From a virus, in IMG/VR virus record IMGVR_UViG_3300017613_001278, positions 1 through 45,919 of that record: DNA of 45,919 nucleotides; one strand, written 5' to 3'. The notes below the pieces were generated by a model. The model had not been told where the DNA came from. It saw nothing but the letters and a program-made list of their open reading frames with translations, and searched no databases. Shown here piece by piece: positions 29,781 through 39,772 of this stretch. Both the position numbers and the translations under genes were made by a program. The stretch's first letter is position 1. The number at the start of each line of letters is the position of its first letter.

Positions 29781-32275
29781 TATTTACATCCTATTCTACC
29801 ACTAGACTTGTATCTAGTAGCGTCTATTAATTTATTACTATCAATTCTACCCTCTACAATTATTTTACTAGTAGATACCCAAGTAACCTCTGCTAGTGTT
29901 TTTGTAGGTATTGGAATTATCGGGTTATCGTTTTCTGGCAAATGCACACTAGACAACTGTCTGAATGCTTTTTGCCCTGCTCCACCATCTACCTCAAAAC
30001 AATTTACCCCGTAAACATTGGCATCAACAAACGCCTGATTTGCCCACGGTGTACCAGTAGAAGTGTATTCTATATCGTACCATACTGTTTCACCATCAAT
30101 AATAACTCCTAAAGGTAAGCCGCTTATAGGGTCTGTACCCCCTAATAATTGCGCTCCTTTTACCCCGTTATTGTCTCTATACCATTTTATACTAGTTGAG
30201 ATAGTACTGTTACTATTGTAGTCTAAAATAGTTAGGTTTCTTAGGTTTTGATACCTTACTGCATTGCCATCTAAAGTAGCATCTATATTGACAAAGAATT
30301 TAAGCGACCATCCAGCGGTTTGATAATAGTGATACCAGTCATTATTTAACCCATCCTTTTTCTCTGTATTGTCATAAAAAGCACTAGGAACATTGAGGCG
30401 TTTTAGCCAGTCCTCCCAACGAATTTTAAAACCATACCAACCTAGTACACCTTTCAAAGTGCCACTATCTGCGGCTGCATTGTGGTCAACTTTTATCCAG
30501 TTCTTATCGTTTCCAGCCCCTAATTTAAAGCCTCTACTTGCATCAAAATTAAATTGTGTCGGGTCTGGGTAAACGGTTAAGTCTACCGTTGTATTATCTA
30601 GCACAAATTGGAAGTCATCACTATTTCTTTGTGCTAAAAAGCCGTAGCTAATAGCTGTAGGTATTGGGATTGTACTACTTACAGCCGTATCTATTTGGAA
30701 TGCTATTTTAGCCAAAAAGTCGTCTTCAACATACATTGAATTACCGCAAACTATAGGAGTATCGGTATAAACCTGGGGATGGTCTGTAAAAGAAATATCT
30801 AACCCATCCCAAGAACCAATTACAACAGGTTCGGTTATCATTGTATTAAAGTCGAGTCGTAAACTTACCCTATCACCTAAGTTTGTATCAGGTGCTTGGT
30901 CTCCTACGCTTACCCAAAGAACGTATTTTCTTTCATTGTCGCTCAATGCATCCATAAAGGTCGTAAAGGCGGCAGAAGGTACAAAGGTCGCTGTGAATAT
31001 AATATCACTACCGCTTTGAACGAAACTAATATCTTTAGCGTCCATTGTTGCCCCATCGTGGCTGTAACCCGTTCTTAGTGCTGCGTGAACAGTTGGAGAA
31101 ACTGGGAATACATCGCCTAAACTTGCAGCTTGTGAACCTGTATTTACCTTGTAGTTTTCATGTACGGGGTAATTATTGCTTTTAAAGTCATCTTCATCTA
31201 GCGAATACCAAGCAAAGCCATATTGACAGCGAGAAGCACCCGAAACATTAGGTACACCGCTTATCGTAGTTGTTACCGTTATGGGATTTGCATAGTCCAA
31301 TTGGCTTACTATGTCTCCTGCGGCATTGGTATAAACAACGTCTGTATGAGTAAACAAGTTAGGCAGCTGGTTAAAGTTCTCGTCAAACCATCCTGTGTTA
31401 CCTTTCTTTTGGGTTAATTTAGGGTCGTTCTTTATTCTTACATTTGGATTATTGTAGACTGGCAGCCCTTCAATGAGATAGTTAGCTGTTAGGGCTTCTA
31501 TTCCTTTTGCATTGTCAGGGGCTGTTTCATTTGTCATATCTCCAATACTTCCAAAAGGTGGCAGCATAAAGATAATAGCTATTTTATAATTATATCGGTG
31601 TCCATTTGCGCCTAAGTATTCGCATGTTACCAGTTCGGCACTCGTTCCACTTTTAAAGTTTAGTGAGTGGGTAAACTGAACAGGAGAAAGCATTGATAAA
31701 GCATGGGCGTTTTCTAGTACAAATTTAGTTATAGTTCCATCTAACGAGCTTGCCAAAGTTCCGCTTATAGACTGGCTATTGGTAGGCTGTCCAAAGGTGA
31801 AATTTATCCCTTGAGGTCTAGCATCTGACCAAACTATTACATTAGCTATCTCTTTGTCGCTATTCACCATAACAGGTGCTATTTGTCCAAAGTTATAGCC
31901 CCATGTTGTTTTAGGGCTTCCGAAAGCATCATTTGCATAGAGTGTGCTACCCGAAACAGAGCCTACTACGAATGTAATAAGGTTTGTGGTTGAAGTTATT
32001 GAGCCGTTAGGGTTTGTTTGATACACAATAAATTTAAGCGTACAAGACATGCCAACAGCAAAACCGTGGTCTCTCCAGTTTGTACCATCATTTAATATCA
32101 ACTCGTTGGGGTCGGATATTGTCAAAGAGGCTAATGGGCTAAAACGGTACTCAACAGCGAATTGACAAGTAAGCTCTAACTTTAGCCAGTCGCCTACGTT
32201 CCCTAATTGCCAGTTCGTAGAAGATGCTGGCTTAAAAGGGGTAATAAATTCTTCTGTTAATATCGTTACGCTCAT
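29780..32275 (-). CDS. Large tail protein, probable baseplate/tip component
   Basis: 831 aa, beta-rich with several Ig-like-looking sections, no catalytic motif or membrane segment. It sits between the 600-aa tail protein and the Cys-rich protein, consistent with a central tail-tip or fibre-bearing component. Family not recognised. Confidence 0.6.
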   Translation of the reverse strand: MSVTILTEEFITPFKPASSTNWQLGNVGDWLKLELTCQFAVEYRFSPLASLTISDPNELILNDGTNWRDHGFAVGMSCTLKFIVYQTNPNGSITSTTNLITFVVGSVSGSTLYANDAFGSPKTTWGYNFGQIAPVMVNSDKEIANVIVWSDARPQGINFTFGQPTNSQSISGTLASSLDGTITKFVLENAHALSMLSPVQFTHSLNFKSGTSAELVTCEYLGANGHRYNYKIAIIFMLPPFGSIGDMTNETAPDNAKGIEALTANYLIEGLPVYNNPNVRIKNDPKLTQKKGNTGWFDENFNQLPNLFTHTDVVYTNAAGDIVSQLDYANPITVTTTISGVPNVSGASRCQYGFAWYSLDEDDFKSNNYPVHENYKVNTGSQAASLGDVFPVSPTVHAALRTGYSHDGATMDAKDISFVQSGSDIIFTATFVPSAAFTTFMDALSDNERKYVLWVSVGDQAPDTNLGDRVSLRLDFNTMITEPVVIGSWDGLDISFTDHPQVYTDTPIVCGNSMYVEDDFLAKIAFQIDTAVSSTIPIPTAISYGFLAQRNSDDFQFVLDNTTVDLTVYPDPTQFNFDASRGFKLGAGNDKNWIKVDHNAAADSGTLKGVLGWYGFKIRWEDWLKRLNVPSAFYDNTEKKDGLNNDWYHYYQTAGWSLKFFVNIDATLDGNAVRYQNLRNLTILDYNSNSTISTSIKWYRDNNGVKGAQLLGGTDPISGLPLGVIIDGETVWYDIEYTSTGTPWANQAFVDANVYGVNCFEVDGGAGQKAFRQLSSVHLPENDNPIIPIPTKTLAEVTWVSTSKIIVEGRIDSNKLIDATRYKSSGRIGCK

Positions 32276-32577
32276 TTCTTAATTCTTAATGCGTTTAGTG
32301 CTTTTAGTTTCTGCTCTTTGGTCATGCTTGTACTCGTTTGTATTCGCTTGACTTGCATAATTACCATAGCAACCTTGTTTTGTTCATGCGGTGTTAAATG
32401 CCCTATCTTGTCCATTACGCTATCCATTTGAGTAGCCGAATCCTTTATGGCTTTATTGAAGCTTTTAGTTGCTATCCATTGTTGCTCGGCAGCATCTAAA
32501 AGATACTTAGCTGTCTTAGCTTCTACATCTTTAGGGTCGGTGTTCTCTGCTATGTATCTTGCTTTATCTTCGCTCAT
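32272..32577 (-). CDS. Small helical tail-cluster protein
   Basis: 101 aa, charged, entirely helical (HEQNKVAMVIMQVKRIQTST). Overlaps both neighbours by 4 nt. A tail-assembly accessory from position; no domain recognised. Confidence 0.55.
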   Translation of the reverse strand: MSEDKARYIAENTDPKDVEAKTAKYLLDAAEQQWIATKSFNKAIKDSATQMDSVMDKIGHLTPHEQNKVAMVIMQVKRIQTSTSMTKEQKLKALNALRIKK

Positions 32578-34376
32578 TCTATAAACGTTACTTTTAATTT
32601 ATCATCATAAACGCTTTCTATCTCATAACTTATTGTTGCGTGACCTTCTTCATACGACCAATCAAGCTCTAATATCTTAACCTTGTTCCCTTCTGCGTCC
32701 TCAACTACATTATTATTTGATAAAGATACGAAATTTTCAAAACAAAAAGGTATTTGCTTATCCTTTACAATTAGTCGCTGTGCGTTCTTGTCCTTTATTG
32801 TTACGAAACTTTTGAGAAAATGGTACTTTTCCCATAGGTTTTTTGCACTTAATATTTCCCTTTGGTCTAAAGCTAGACTATTTCCAGCCATAACTACCAT
32901 CTTAGGACGTGATGTAAAGTGACTAGACAAGTGCATTGCTCCAACTCTTGCAGAGAATTGCCCAGCAAAAGAGTTAGGTTGTCCTAATTGACCGCTTAAA
33001 AAGTCCGCAGCTTGTAGGAATATCTTTAAAGCTTCCTCTATTACGGTTAGTTTATCTTTGCGAACCGCCATAGAAAGGGGAACATTTATTGTTTCTAAGC
33101 CTTTTATATTTACTAGTTCGGGGTTGGTTACGGTCTTTGGGGATGTGATAACTTGATAAGCTCTACCTTGGCTATTGTCCAAAGTGTTCATATCTTGCTG
33201 GTCGGTATCCCAAAGAATCTCAAAGTTCGCCTTTATTGCGCTTGTATTTACTGTGTATGGGTTTGTTAGGTCGGTTTGGTCGGTTAATGTGTCGGGCACA
33301 ACATAACTAGAATTGTTATCCCAATAGTCCTCACGTTCAAACTCAAATACACCATCTCTAATTCTGTAGTCTGCATTAAACACACTACTATAAACCCGTA
33401 TTGCGTCGCCTAAATTGTCTATACCATCCTCTTTAGTTGGTACTCCTGTTTCTACCCAAGACCCTGTATCTGCGCCCGTTGGAGGACTGCCGCCTTTATG
33501 CCCCTTCTTTGGAATTACTACCCATTTATTTGCGCTTGTGTCTATCGCATCTAGTAGGTCACTTTTAAGGGTATAGCCTAAGTAGTCGCACCCTTTTTGG
33601 AACAATTGGCGTACTGTCATGCCTAGATGGTAGCGTTTCTTAGGGGCTAATTGGTCAATTATCTGTTCGGTTAGTTTTACTAGTGCTACTATTATTCCAA
33701 CAGTATAGGCGACTGTGACTGCTAAATTTATCACGGCTGCTATAATATCCCCCAAATCCCAAGCGGTAACAGCGCCAGCACCTAAGCCTACGGATTGCCC
33801 GACTACAGGAGTAACCCCGTTTATCAAGTCGGTTGTTTGCTCTGCTATGGATTGGATAGACTCAACAAGTTCTTTTGTGAGCATAAATGTACTGATAGAA
33901 AGCAAAAGCAATTCTACACCATCTGGAATGTAATTAATAACATAGGGTACTCCGCTATAGTCGCTTGATGTAATTTTACCAGCACCGTTGTAGCTATCAC
34001 TAGCAAGGTATCTATAAGAAAAGCTTTCTGCATTCTCTTTCATCCAGTCCTCACCTTGTAGCTTTTTGAGGGCAATTGCTATGATGTTAGGGGCTATTAT
34101 CGTGGGTTCGTCTGTTGCATCTAAATAGCCGTTATAAGTTAACACAGGGTTTAGGGGTTCGCCCACCTCTATGTCATAAGGGATGCCCTCAAAATAGCCT
34201 TTTGTGTTTAGTATTTCTTGTATATCAGTAGCAGACTGCCCCTTAAATAGCAAGTTATCTAGTTTTATGGTAGCGTCTATTTTACCCTTTTCCCAACTAG
34301 CTACAACTTTGAATTGTTGCCAGTTTTCGGGTTCTTCGACTTGTTGACCGTTTAAATAGTGTCTAGAATTTGCCAT
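32574..34376 (-). CDS. Tail protein following the tape measure, distal-tail/hub candidate
   Basis: 600 aa. N-terminal beta region (~1-120) recalls distal-tail-type proteins; two hydrophobic stretches (~154-175 and ~209-240, IIAAVINLAVTVAYTVGIIV) could be membrane-interacting, useful in DNA injection. Follows the tape measure, as hub or distal-tail proteins do. Domain identity not proven. Confidence 0.6.
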   Translation of the reverse strand: MANSRHYLNGQQVEEPENWQQFKVVASWEKGKIDATIKLDNLLFKGQSATDIQEILNTKGYFEGIPYDIEVGEPLNPVLTYNGYLDATDEPTIIAPNIIAIALKKLQGEDWMKENAESFSYRYLASDSYNGAGKITSSDYSGVPYVINYIPDGVELLLLSISTFMLTKELVESIQSIAEQTTDLINGVTPVVGQSVGLGAGAVTAWDLGDIIAAVINLAVTVAYTVGIIVALVKLTEQIIDQLAPKKRYHLGMTVRQLFQKGCDYLGYTLKSDLLDAIDTSANKWVVIPKKGHKGGSPPTGADTGSWVETGVPTKEDGIDNLGDAIRVYSSVFNADYRIRDGVFEFEREDYWDNNSSYVVPDTLTDQTDLTNPYTVNTSAIKANFEILWDTDQQDMNTLDNSQGRAYQVITSPKTVTNPELVNIKGLETINVPLSMAVRKDKLTVIEEALKIFLQAADFLSGQLGQPNSFAGQFSARVGAMHLSSHFTSRPKMVVMAGNSLALDQREILSAKNLWEKYHFLKSFVTIKDKNAQRLIVKDKQIPFCFENFVSLSNNNVVEDAEGNKVKILELDWSYEEGHATISYEIESVYDDKLKVTFIE

Positions 34377-34441
34377 TTAATATTTTTATTACTATATTGA
34401 GACATAACAAGCACATCAAGCTTTTGTTTATTAAAGAAATA

Positions 34442-34471
34442 GCCTTGAAGATACTCCAATATCTATCAAGG
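34442..34471. other. Two-part hairpin after the tape measure gene
   Basis: CCTTGA pairs with TCAAGG and an inner GATA with TATC, loop CTCCAA; the plus strand continues with TTTTTTTATTT. The 100-nt gap 34377-34476 otherwise shows no gene. It would terminate plus-strand (antisense) RNA, or mark a processing site in the late mRNA. Confidence 0.45.
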
Positions 34472-34476
34472 TTTTT

Positions 34477-37035
34477 TTATTTCCCTCTCAATATTTCCCT
34501 TCTAATTATTTTCATATTCTCTTTATTCTCTGTTTTTATCATACTGTAAACAGCTTTATAGAGCTTTTCTACCTCAATACTTACATTAGGTTGTGAGGCT
34601 AATTGTTTTCTAATTCCTTGTAATTCTTGCAGCATTTGACTATCGTTAAGCACTTGACTATCCGACTTACTAACGCCACTTTCAAACGCCTGTTTTTGCT
34701 TAGAAAACAAGCTTTGAGTAGTTGCGCCCTGTGGCTGAAAATGGTCGCTCATTGCTTCCCCAAACTCACTACCGCTTTTACCTGTCAACCCATAGGCGGC
34801 TGTATCTTTTGCATTTACGATATATTCTTTACCATGCGTATAGTATAAACCAGCTATTTGTTTTTGACCTACGTCACCAGTATATCCGCCTTTCTCAAAT
34901 CCTGTTGCAAGTAATGTTAATAAGCTTATGTCAGTCAATGCGTTTTGCAAAGCGTTTTCATCTCCACTAGTAGCATAAGCAGTCACCAAAGAGAACAAAG
35001 CGGCTATCTTTTGAGCCTGTTCAGCTTCTTTTTGTCTGCGTTGTGCTTCTGCTTGGCGTTTAGCTAATTGTTCTTCTTCAAATACTAAATTCGTTTCCAG
35101 CCCTTCGGCTGCTCTTTGTCTTGCTGCGCTTAGGTTTTCGGCTTGCTTATCAACACTTTCCTTTGCTAAGTCGGCTTGTTTGGTGAATAATTCGGTAATT
35201 AATTCGCCTACCTTGGCGGCATTCTCCCTAACAGACTCTAATAATTCATCGTTAGACTTTTTCTTTTTGGTATTCGCTTCTTCTACTAGTGCGACCTCTT
35301 CATTCAAGATAGCCGCTTGTTTATCTAGTTCATCCTGTTGTACACTAATAGTACTAAGTTCCTCGGTTTTTAGAGCAAATTCCTTGCGGATATTCAACAA
35401 GTTTTCTTGATGCGTTTTTAATTGCTCAACTTCTAAATTATCATGTATTCCTTGTAGTGCTAGAATGTCTTTATTAGCCTGTTCTCTAAATGCTGCTAGT
35501 TCTTCGCTACCTTCGCCAAACAAGTCTATAATTTGCGCCTCCTGTGTTGCTATTTGGGCTTTTAATAACTCAAAGTTGTTAGCCCGTTGCGATTGCTCCA
35601 CCTTAAAACGTTCATCCTCTAAAGCGGTTAGTTGCGTCTGCCTGTCCTCAATGTTATTTATCTCCGCATCAGTCAACTTTTTACCTAGTTCTTCGATTGC
35701 TTCTAGGCGTTCTTTTTCACTTGTTTGTATCTCAATTAATAGGCTCTTTTGCTTTTCGAGTAGCTTGTTTTGTTCCTCAATAGCTTTCTTTCTTGCCTCG
35801 GATTGGGCTGCTAATTTCTCGCCTGTGGTGGCTTCTACTTTTTGGTTTTTATTAAACTCTTCTTGTTCAGCTAAAACAGCATTATAACCCTCTTTGAACT
35901 TGTCTATAATGGCACTCGTATTGATAGCATTGTTTTGTATTTGCCTGTCCAGTGCTGCTACCTTTCTATTGGCTGCGTCTAAGTCTCCGCCCGACAGTTT
36001 AGCGAATAGTCGTTCTACTTGTGCAATTGTTCTTTGTATCCTAAGAGATACCTCGTTAAACGTTCGACCTATTACCGCACCAAATTCTTTAAAGGCTGCT
36101 ATTGTTCCCCCTAACAGGGCTGGTATCTTGGTTATGCTGGTTATTATGCCGTTGAATACCCATCCAATCTTACTAAATACCCATCCTAATATACTACCTT
36201 CTTTAGATACGCTAGCAATTTTACTAGCTACAAAGGCAAGTGTATTAAATAAACTAGTTAAAGGACCTGCTATAAAGTTTAGAAACTTCTCGGCTACTAA
36301 TGTTAAATTCTGCTTGAGTATAGAGAACGAATCACTAAGCTTTTTGAATGCAGGATTGGAGTCCTTGCCAGCTTCGACAATGTCACCCAAAGCACCTGCC
36401 ATACGTATAGCACCATCAATAATAGTACGACCTACAAAGACACGCATTAAGGTTTTACGCAGTCGTTTCATCCCCTTCTCGTAGTTGCCTACGCTGCGTC
36501 TGTGGTCTCCCGTTGCTTCCTCTAGTGCTTTTAATTGTCGTGTTAATTGCTTTTTGGTTGCTACTAATTTCTTACCTTCCTTTCCGTTTACCTGCTCCGC
36601 TACTGTTAGTTTTTTCCAGTCTAAAGTAACCAGCGATAATTGCGCCCTAAGGGCTGCTACTGATTGCTTTTCATTTGTCTGAATAATAGCCAATTGCTTG
36701 GCACGTTGCATCTGTTCACGCCTTGCTAGTTTCTCTTTTTGTAGTTGTATTAGTAGTTCTTGGTTGGTTTCTAGGTTCTGCTTTTTGGCTTTCTCTAATA
36801 GTAGCTCTTGCTTAGTTAAGCTTTTCTTTGCTGTCTCTAATTTCTTAACATCCTTGGTAAGCTTCTCAATGGCTGCGGTGTCTTTTGGGGTTGCCTTATC
36901 GAAAGCCTTATCTAAGTCCTTCGCCATATCTAATAAGTCCGCCTTTAGAATTTTTATGTTCTTACGAAGTTCATCAAAACCACCTCCTACGTTTATCAGG
37001 TCGTCAAATTCTAATATAGCGTCACCTTCAGCCAT
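34477..37035 (-). CDS. Tape measure protein
   Basis: 852 aa, the longest protein. It sets tail length and is threaded in the tail lumen. Long coiled coils at ~28-180 and ~395-680 (EEQNKLLEKQKSLLIEIQTS), hydrophobic stretches between ~200 and 320 (KIPALLGGTIAAFKEFGAV), and helical C terminus. Directly follows the frameshifted chaperone pair (8-nt overlap). At ~0.15 nm per residue this implies a tail near 125 nm, an estimate from length only. Confidence 0.88.
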   Translation of the reverse strand: MAEGDAILEFDDLINVGGGFDELRKNIKILKADLLDMAKDLDKAFDKATPKDTAAIEKLTKDVKKLETAKKSLTKQELLLEKAKKQNLETNQELLIQLQKEKLARREQMQRAKQLAIIQTNEKQSVAALRAQLSLVTLDWKKLTVAEQVNGKEGKKLVATKKQLTRQLKALEEATGDHRRSVGNYEKGMKRLRKTLMRVFVGRTIIDGAIRMAGALGDIVEAGKDSNPAFKKLSDSFSILKQNLTLVAEKFLNFIAGPLTSLFNTLAFVASKIASVSKEGSILGWVFSKIGWVFNGIITSITKIPALLGGTIAAFKEFGAVIGRTFNEVSLRIQRTIAQVERLFAKLSGGDLDAANRKVAALDRQIQNNAINTSAIIDKFKEGYNAVLAEQEEFNKNQKVEATTGEKLAAQSEARKKAIEEQNKLLEKQKSLLIEIQTSEKERLEAIEELGKKLTDAEINNIEDRQTQLTALEDERFKVEQSQRANNFELLKAQIATQEAQIIDLFGEGSEELAAFREQANKDILALQGIHDNLEVEQLKTHQENLLNIRKEFALKTEELSTISVQQDELDKQAAILNEEVALVEEANTKKKKSNDELLESVRENAAKVGELITELFTKQADLAKESVDKQAENLSAARQRAAEGLETNLVFEEEQLAKRQAEAQRRQKEAEQAQKIAALFSLVTAYATSGDENALQNALTDISLLTLLATGFEKGGYTGDVGQKQIAGLYYTHGKEYIVNAKDTAAYGLTGKSGSEFGEAMSDHFQPQGATTQSLFSKQKQAFESGVSKSDSQVLNDSQMLQELQGIRKQLASQPNVSIEVEKLYKAVYSMIKTENKENMKIIRREILRGK

Positions 37036-37369
37036 TATCTTTATTTTTCTTTTTTATGTGGTCTAGTAGGCTATAAAACCTAAAGACAGTCATTTTATTA
37101 ACATCTTCGCTAGTGTGTTCTGACACCGAAAAAACAAACTCCTCAAAATTTATATCTTCCTCTAATTCTGCATTGTTCTCTATGTACATATTCCAAACAC
37201 GGGGCTTTGACAGCCTTAACATCTCCGCTTCATGCTCTTTTCTCTCTGTGTCTGTATCGTTACCAAGTAGCTTTTGAATCCTTGCGCCCAATTGTTTTAA
37301 AAGGGCTACGTTATAGTTTAAATCTACATAAAAATGTGAGGCGTGATAAATTCTTATTTCTTCCTCAAT
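37028..37369 (-). CDS. T part of a G-T tail assembly chaperone made by -1 frameshift
   Basis: This frame has no ATG; its first possible start is TTG at 37291, yet it is open from the A run ending the upstream gene (37369-37378) to the stop at 37028. A -1 slip on the A run would join ~139 aa of G to ~113 aa of T (EEEIRIYHASHFYVDLNYNV ...), giving a ~250-aa fusion as in lambda gpG-T. Location directly before the tape measure is classic. Confidence 0.65.
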   Translation of the reverse strand: MEEEIRIYHASHFYVDLNYNVALLKQLGARIQKLLGNDTDTERKEHEAEMLRLSKPRVWNMYIENNAELEEDINFEEFVFSVSEHTSEDVNKMTVFRFYSLLDHIKKKNKDNG

Positions 37370-37788
37370 TTTTTTTTTAGATAAGTTACCGTTTCATCCA
37401 AAAGTAATTTAGTAAAACCTATTTCATCAAGCTTATCTTGAATCTTATTCAAAGTGGATTCTTCAAAGTCCTCATATTGATGCCCGTTAATACTGTGAAC
37501 CATAACAGCTAAAGCCATGCCTTTAGGGCTGTATTCTTCTAGTGCATGGTGCAAGGTATTCTCACGGTTTATTAATTCAGTTTCGGCACTTTTATAGTCC
37601 TCTGCTCTTATGTATCCCAAGCTTCTACCGCCTCGTTTCCTGTAGTCTTCGATACTATCACCTACTCCTAAATCAATCATCAGGAACTTATTAAAACGCT
37701 GATAACGCCTAATCGTTAGAAGCCTGTCTGAGTCAAAAAACTTAATTATGTGCTTTTGCTTTCCTTGTTTAATTTCTACTTCATGCAT
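37354..37788 (-). CDS. Tail assembly chaperone (G-like)
   Basis: 144 aa, small, charged, beta then helix (HEVEIKQGKQKHIIKFFDSD). Ends in a Lys-coding A run of about ten bases followed by LRKK. Gene order (upstream of tape measure, downstream of tail completion) and the slippery site identify it as the short product of the chaperone pair. Confidence 0.7.
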   Translation of the reverse strand: MHEVEIKQGKQKHIIKFFDSDRLLTIRRYQRFNKFLMIDLGVGDSIEDYRKRGGRSLGYIRAEDYKSAETELINRENTLHHALEEYSPKGMALAVMVHSINGHQYEDFEESTLNKIQDKLDEIGFTKLLLDETVTYLKKKLRKK

Positions 37789-38076
37789 TTATGTTAAATA
37801 TTTCTTTGATAAAGAACTAATCGAAGCGCATAAAAAGCCCCAATATAAATAATTAATATCCCAATGATAGCAGGAATAAGCTATTGCGCCTATTGTTGCT
37901 GTGTGGTTCTCCATGCAAAACTCACATTCACTAACCCCTAATAAGAACCATTTCAAAGGTCGTATTTTTGTGCCATTACCTGCCCCCTCTAGTATTCGCA
38001 TCAAGATATTATCTTTGTACAAAATACACATTACCCACCAGAACAGGAGATAAAAAACTATAAATTCTATTATCAT
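37789..38076 (-). CDS. Membrane protein with CxxC motif (DUF1360-like)
   Basis: 95 aa. Hydrophobic N terminus (~3-18), CEFCMENHTA motif (~51-60) and a second hydrophobic region (~75-88). The C-x2-C-x3-H layout resembles DUF1360 phage/host membrane proteins of unknown role. It lies 0 nt from the chaperone gene, inside the tail block, which is odd for a membrane protein. Confidence 0.55.
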   Translation of the reverse strand: MIIEFIVFYLLFWWVMCILYKDNILMRILEGAGNGTKIRPLKWFLLGVSECEFCMENHTATIGAIAYSCYHWDINYLYWGFLCASISSLSKKYLT

Positions 38077-38336
38077 AATATTTTTGGTTGGTACTTTTTA
38101 CTTCGCTTTAATTCTACTGCCTCCTTGTGTCTTAATTTTTTGTATTTCTTTAAAAAAGGGTAGCCTTTTTGGTCTTTGTTGTTTATTTTCAGGATGACCC
38201 ATTCTTCATCAACAGAGTGACACATACGGTAACTCGTAGCTACTTTTAGCATCTCTTGATAGTTCGGGTCTTTTACTGGTACTTCGTAATATCTTGTATT
38301 GGGCATATTTTCTATGTTGGTACAAAGCCTTGCCAA
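38073..38336 (-). CDS. Small hypothetical tail-block protein
   Basis: 87 aa, basic C terminus (KKYKKLRHKEAVELKRSKKY). The start lies 25 nt inside the preceding gene, and 4 nt overlap the membrane gene. Function unknown. Confidence 0.5.
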   Translation of the reverse strand: MARLCTNIENMPNTRYYEVPVKDPNYQEMLKVATSYRMCHSVDEEWVILKINNKDQKGYPFLKKYKKLRHKEAVELKRSKKYQPKIL

Positions 38337-39772
38337 TTAGCTAAAGCCATGTTTAAAGTTTGTACGCTATTTACAGTTACTGTTCCATCATTCGGAAACC
38401 TAACATTATTGTATAGTTCTTGAGATAACCCGTTACTAAATCGAGGATTTAAAATCAGATTAGAAACGTCTTCTGGGGCTTTCGGCCTCCCTCCATTTTC
38501 GTCATCTGTTATAAATGCTTGGTTTTGTTCGGCAATCCAAATTCTAGGTTCTGTCATGTATCCAGCGAAAGGGTAAGCCATTCCTGCCGTGTTTCCAAGC
38601 ATGGGAACTACAGCGTTAAGTATGCTAGATGTCACAATAGAATGCGTAATAGTTGGAGTTTGCAAGGCAGCATTAATATACATATTTACACCGCTTGCAT
38701 TGCCAGAGCCGTTAGAGGTCATAGAAACATGATTCCAAGCATTCAAGGTGATGGAAGCCGCTGGGGATGTCATTTGTATTTTGTTCGATGCCGTAGCAGA
38801 TATAGAAACAAACAAACTTCCATCGCTTCGCCCCCAAAATCTAAAACCGTTATTAGTTACTGTATTCTCCCACTTAGAATAAATTGAGCCGTTATGGTAG
38901 GATGTTATGTAAATCCAGCATGTAATAGTAATAGCCTGCGTGTAGTCAAAGTCGATACCTGCTACATTTGGCATTTCTATACCATCATTTACCCCATCCA
39001 ACAAGACCGACTTAGTATTTGCATACCCTGCGCCTCCGCAATATCTTGTTATAACATCCGTTTCTTGTTGTGTTGTGAGTGGAGCTATTGACATGTCGTA
39101 TGTCGGCAGGATACAATAGTCTTTATCATCTTGTGATAAGTTCTGCAATATAGCACCGCAACGGTTTAAGCTCACACCAGCGCAATCCTCTCTAAAGGTC
39201 ATTACTAGGTCGAATCTAAAATAAGTCATGGGCAAATACTGCTTGCCTGTTTTCCCTGCTTCAATATCAATATCCCAGTCACTCCAAACGCTTACAAAAT
39301 CTCTTGTTTCGTTTACGGTTTCTAGTTGATAGGATTTGCCTAGTGCCTTTCTTTTTACCACTTGCCTTACATCTTCCATAAGATGTTCGGTAAAGTCCTC
39401 TGTTAATAGTAAGGTCGAGTCTATTGTTTTGAGGTTACAGGAGAATATTAAAGACACAGGATAGGACATGTAGTTAAACTTACCGACACTTTGATTTATG
39501 TTAGTTGCATCTCCTACGGTTATAAAGTTCTGTCCTTGTTTATCGTTATCGGGTGTCGATGGGAAATAACTAGTTTTTGAAGTGCCTAAGTATATTTGGG
39601 GTAGGAATTGAGTAACGCCATTCCCCCGTACTTTACTGAATGTGTAGGCTCTGCCCATTCCATTAGTCAGCCAAAGCAAATTAGTATCTAGCAGCATTTG
39701 CAAGTCAATTACATGAGCATCTATACCCTTTGCTTGGGTTGCTGTCGGTATGGTAGGATTCTGAATACTCAT
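38312..39772 (-). CDS. Tail terminator-like protein fused to a LamG domain
   Basis: 486 aa. Residues ~1-215 are an alpha/beta domain at the position of tail-completion proteins. After a linker, residues ~255-425 form a concanavalin/LamG jellyroll (SVLLDGVNDGIEMPN; ITITCWIYITSYHNGSIYSK; LNAWNHVSMT; GYMTEPRIW). The order places a sugar- or surface-binding lectin-like module on a virion neck or tail component. TAATG overlap with the 146-aa gene. Terminator role is inferred from order only. Confidence 0.65.
   Translation of the reverse strand: MSIQNPTIPTATQAKGIDAHVIDLQMLLDTNLLWLTNGMGRAYTFSKVRGNGVTQFLPQIYLGTSKTSYFPSTPDNDKQGQNFITVGDATNINQSVGKFNYMSYPVSLIFSCNLKTIDSTLLLTEDFTEHLMEDVRQVVKRKALGKSYQLETVNETRDFVSVWSDWDIDIEAGKTGKQYLPMTYFRFDLVMTFREDCAGVSLNRCGAILQNLSQDDKDYCILPTYDMSIAPLTTQQETDVITRYCGGAGYANTKSVLLDGVNDGIEMPNVAGIDFDYTQAITITCWIYITSYHNGSIYSKWENTVTNNGFRFWGRSDGSLFVSISATASNKIQMTSPAASITLNAWNHVSMTSNGSGNASGVNMYINAALQTPTITHSIVTSSILNAVVPMLGNTAGMAYPFAGYMTEPRIWIAEQNQAFITDDENGGRPKAPEDVSNLILNPRFSNGLSQELYNNVRFPNDGTVTVNSVQTLNMALANWQGFVPT

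Noticed and set aside
26092-34471. CTATCAAGG shared by the two hairpins at 26.1 and 34.4 kb as a repeat family
   Set aside because: Only 9 nt match and the surrounding structures differ; chance is likely.
35894-36484. 196-codon plus-strand ORF over the tape measure gene
   Set aside because: Antisense shadow of a helical, Lys/Glu-rich coding strand; low-complexity Ser/Ala/Leu translation and no leader.
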